Source: a bacterium
Lineage (GTDB): Bacteria; Spirochaetota; UBA4802; UBA5550
Assembly (NCBI GenBank): GCA_024224995.1
Contig: JAAENB010000194.1
Location: 1-15,925 of the forward strand
Reading direction: 5' to 3'
DNA: 15,925 nt
Shown: one piece after another, positions 15,665-15,925 of the stretch
Layout of the letters: every line of letters starts with the position of its first letter
Position numbering within the stretch: position 1 is the first letter of the stretch
Made by a program: the position numbers and the translations under genes
The notes under the pieces: model-generated
Databases searched by the model: none
Seen by the model: the letters and a program-made list of their open reading frames with translations, nothing else
What the model was told of the DNA's origin: nothing

Positions 15665-15684
15665 TGCCCCCGCAGAGCGGGGCA
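15665..15684 (+). terminator. GC-rich hairpin after the second TPR gene
   Basis: TGCCCC(C)GC pairs with GCGGGGCA around an AGA loop, with one bulged C. It starts 7 bases after the stop codon. No U-run follows (CATATATAAGG), so it is a weak intrinsic terminator or a transcript-stabilising hairpin. Confidence 0.45.
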
Positions 15685-15703
15685 TATATAAGGTATATGA
15701 ACC

Positions 15704-15814
15704 CGGAATGTAACCTATGGCCGGAGCAATACCTCCGCAGATGTTCGGAACTCGCTCCGCTCAAACAGCCTCACAACCTGCGGAGGCATCGCTCCGGCCA
15801 TAGGTTACATTCCG
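15704..15814. repeat. 111-bp long inverted repeat (MITE/REP-like)
   Basis: Arms 15704-15740 and 15778-15814 are each 37 bases and match at 35 positions in reverse complement. They enclose a 37-base loop. Each arm also contains its own CGGAG/CTCCG hairpin (15722-15737 and 15781-15796), and the loop has CGGA/TCCG. GGTATAT occurs on both flanks (15692-15698 and 15828-15834) but not at the exact edges, so it is not a convincing target duplication. No transposase is present. Confidence 0.85.
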
Positions 15815-15892
15815 AATGACGTTTTTCGGTATATCAAGACACGATCGACCCTGTGTAGCGGGAAAAATATAGATCAGAGACTAAATAGTACT

Positions 15893-15913
15893 GCGGGCTG
15901 CTTCTACGCCCGC
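15893..15913. repeat. Short GC stem-loop at the window end
   Basis: GCGGGC (15893-15898) pairs with GCCCGC (15908-15913) around a 9-base loop. It lies in the gene-free end of the window and is followed by CAAGCAAAA. Its role cannot be told. Nothing else is visible from 15815 to 15925. Confidence 0.4.
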
Positions 15914-15925
15914 GCACAAGCAAAA

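Overview
This is a chromosomal window of about 16 kb with moderate-to-low GC and dense coding. It has one tRNA and no phage genes, insertion sequence, CRISPR array or rRNA. No gene is a taxonomic marker I can place with certainty. A spirochaete or a relative fits best: membrane-anchored TPR proteins ending in Mrr-like domains, a small TPR-like protein ahead of M16 peptidases, a divergent Lgt and a lone STAS protein. That assignment is an inference.

Layout. Positions 1-354 hold no gene but carry several strong inverted repeats, including a perfect 32-bp palindrome. A leftward pair follows: an alpha/beta hydrolase (355-1191) downstream of a divergent lgt (1203-1958). From 2145 a rightward run encodes a small TPR-like protein, an exported zinc M16 peptidase, an exported M16 homologue lacking the zinc site, an RseC-like membrane protein, a predicted 42-residue protein and GreA. 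It ends at a hairpin terminator shared with a leftward tRNA-Ala(GGC).

A near-consensus promoter (TTGACA-17-TACAAT, 7096-7124) drives the second rightward region. This encodes a membrane-anchored TPR protein with a degenerate Mrr-like C-terminus (7174-8523), then a 609-residue protein with the layout of the NTE/PNPLA6 phospholipase family (cNMP fold, P-loop-like middle, patatin-like end) in which the diagnostic residues of all three parts are altered (8557-10386). Next come a membrane protein with an alanine-rich helical repeat, a STAS anti-sigma-antagonist-like protein preceded by a 24-bp quasi-palindrome, a large cytoplasmic protein resembling six-hairpin glycosidases, and a second TPR/Mrr-like protein (14084-15658). 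The window closes with a 111-bp long inverted repeat.

How they may work together. The two M16 proteins look like the halves of one envelope protease, one with the zinc site and the other with the R/Y substrate pair. Lgt and RseC also act at the membrane. The 7-15.7 kb region is the unusual part: two paralogous TPR proteins with apparently dead nuclease domains bracket an apparently dead NTE-like protein and a STAS switch protein. This suggests a membrane-linked scaffold or sensing module rather than enzymes. It rests on reading motifs by eye, without structure prediction or database searches.
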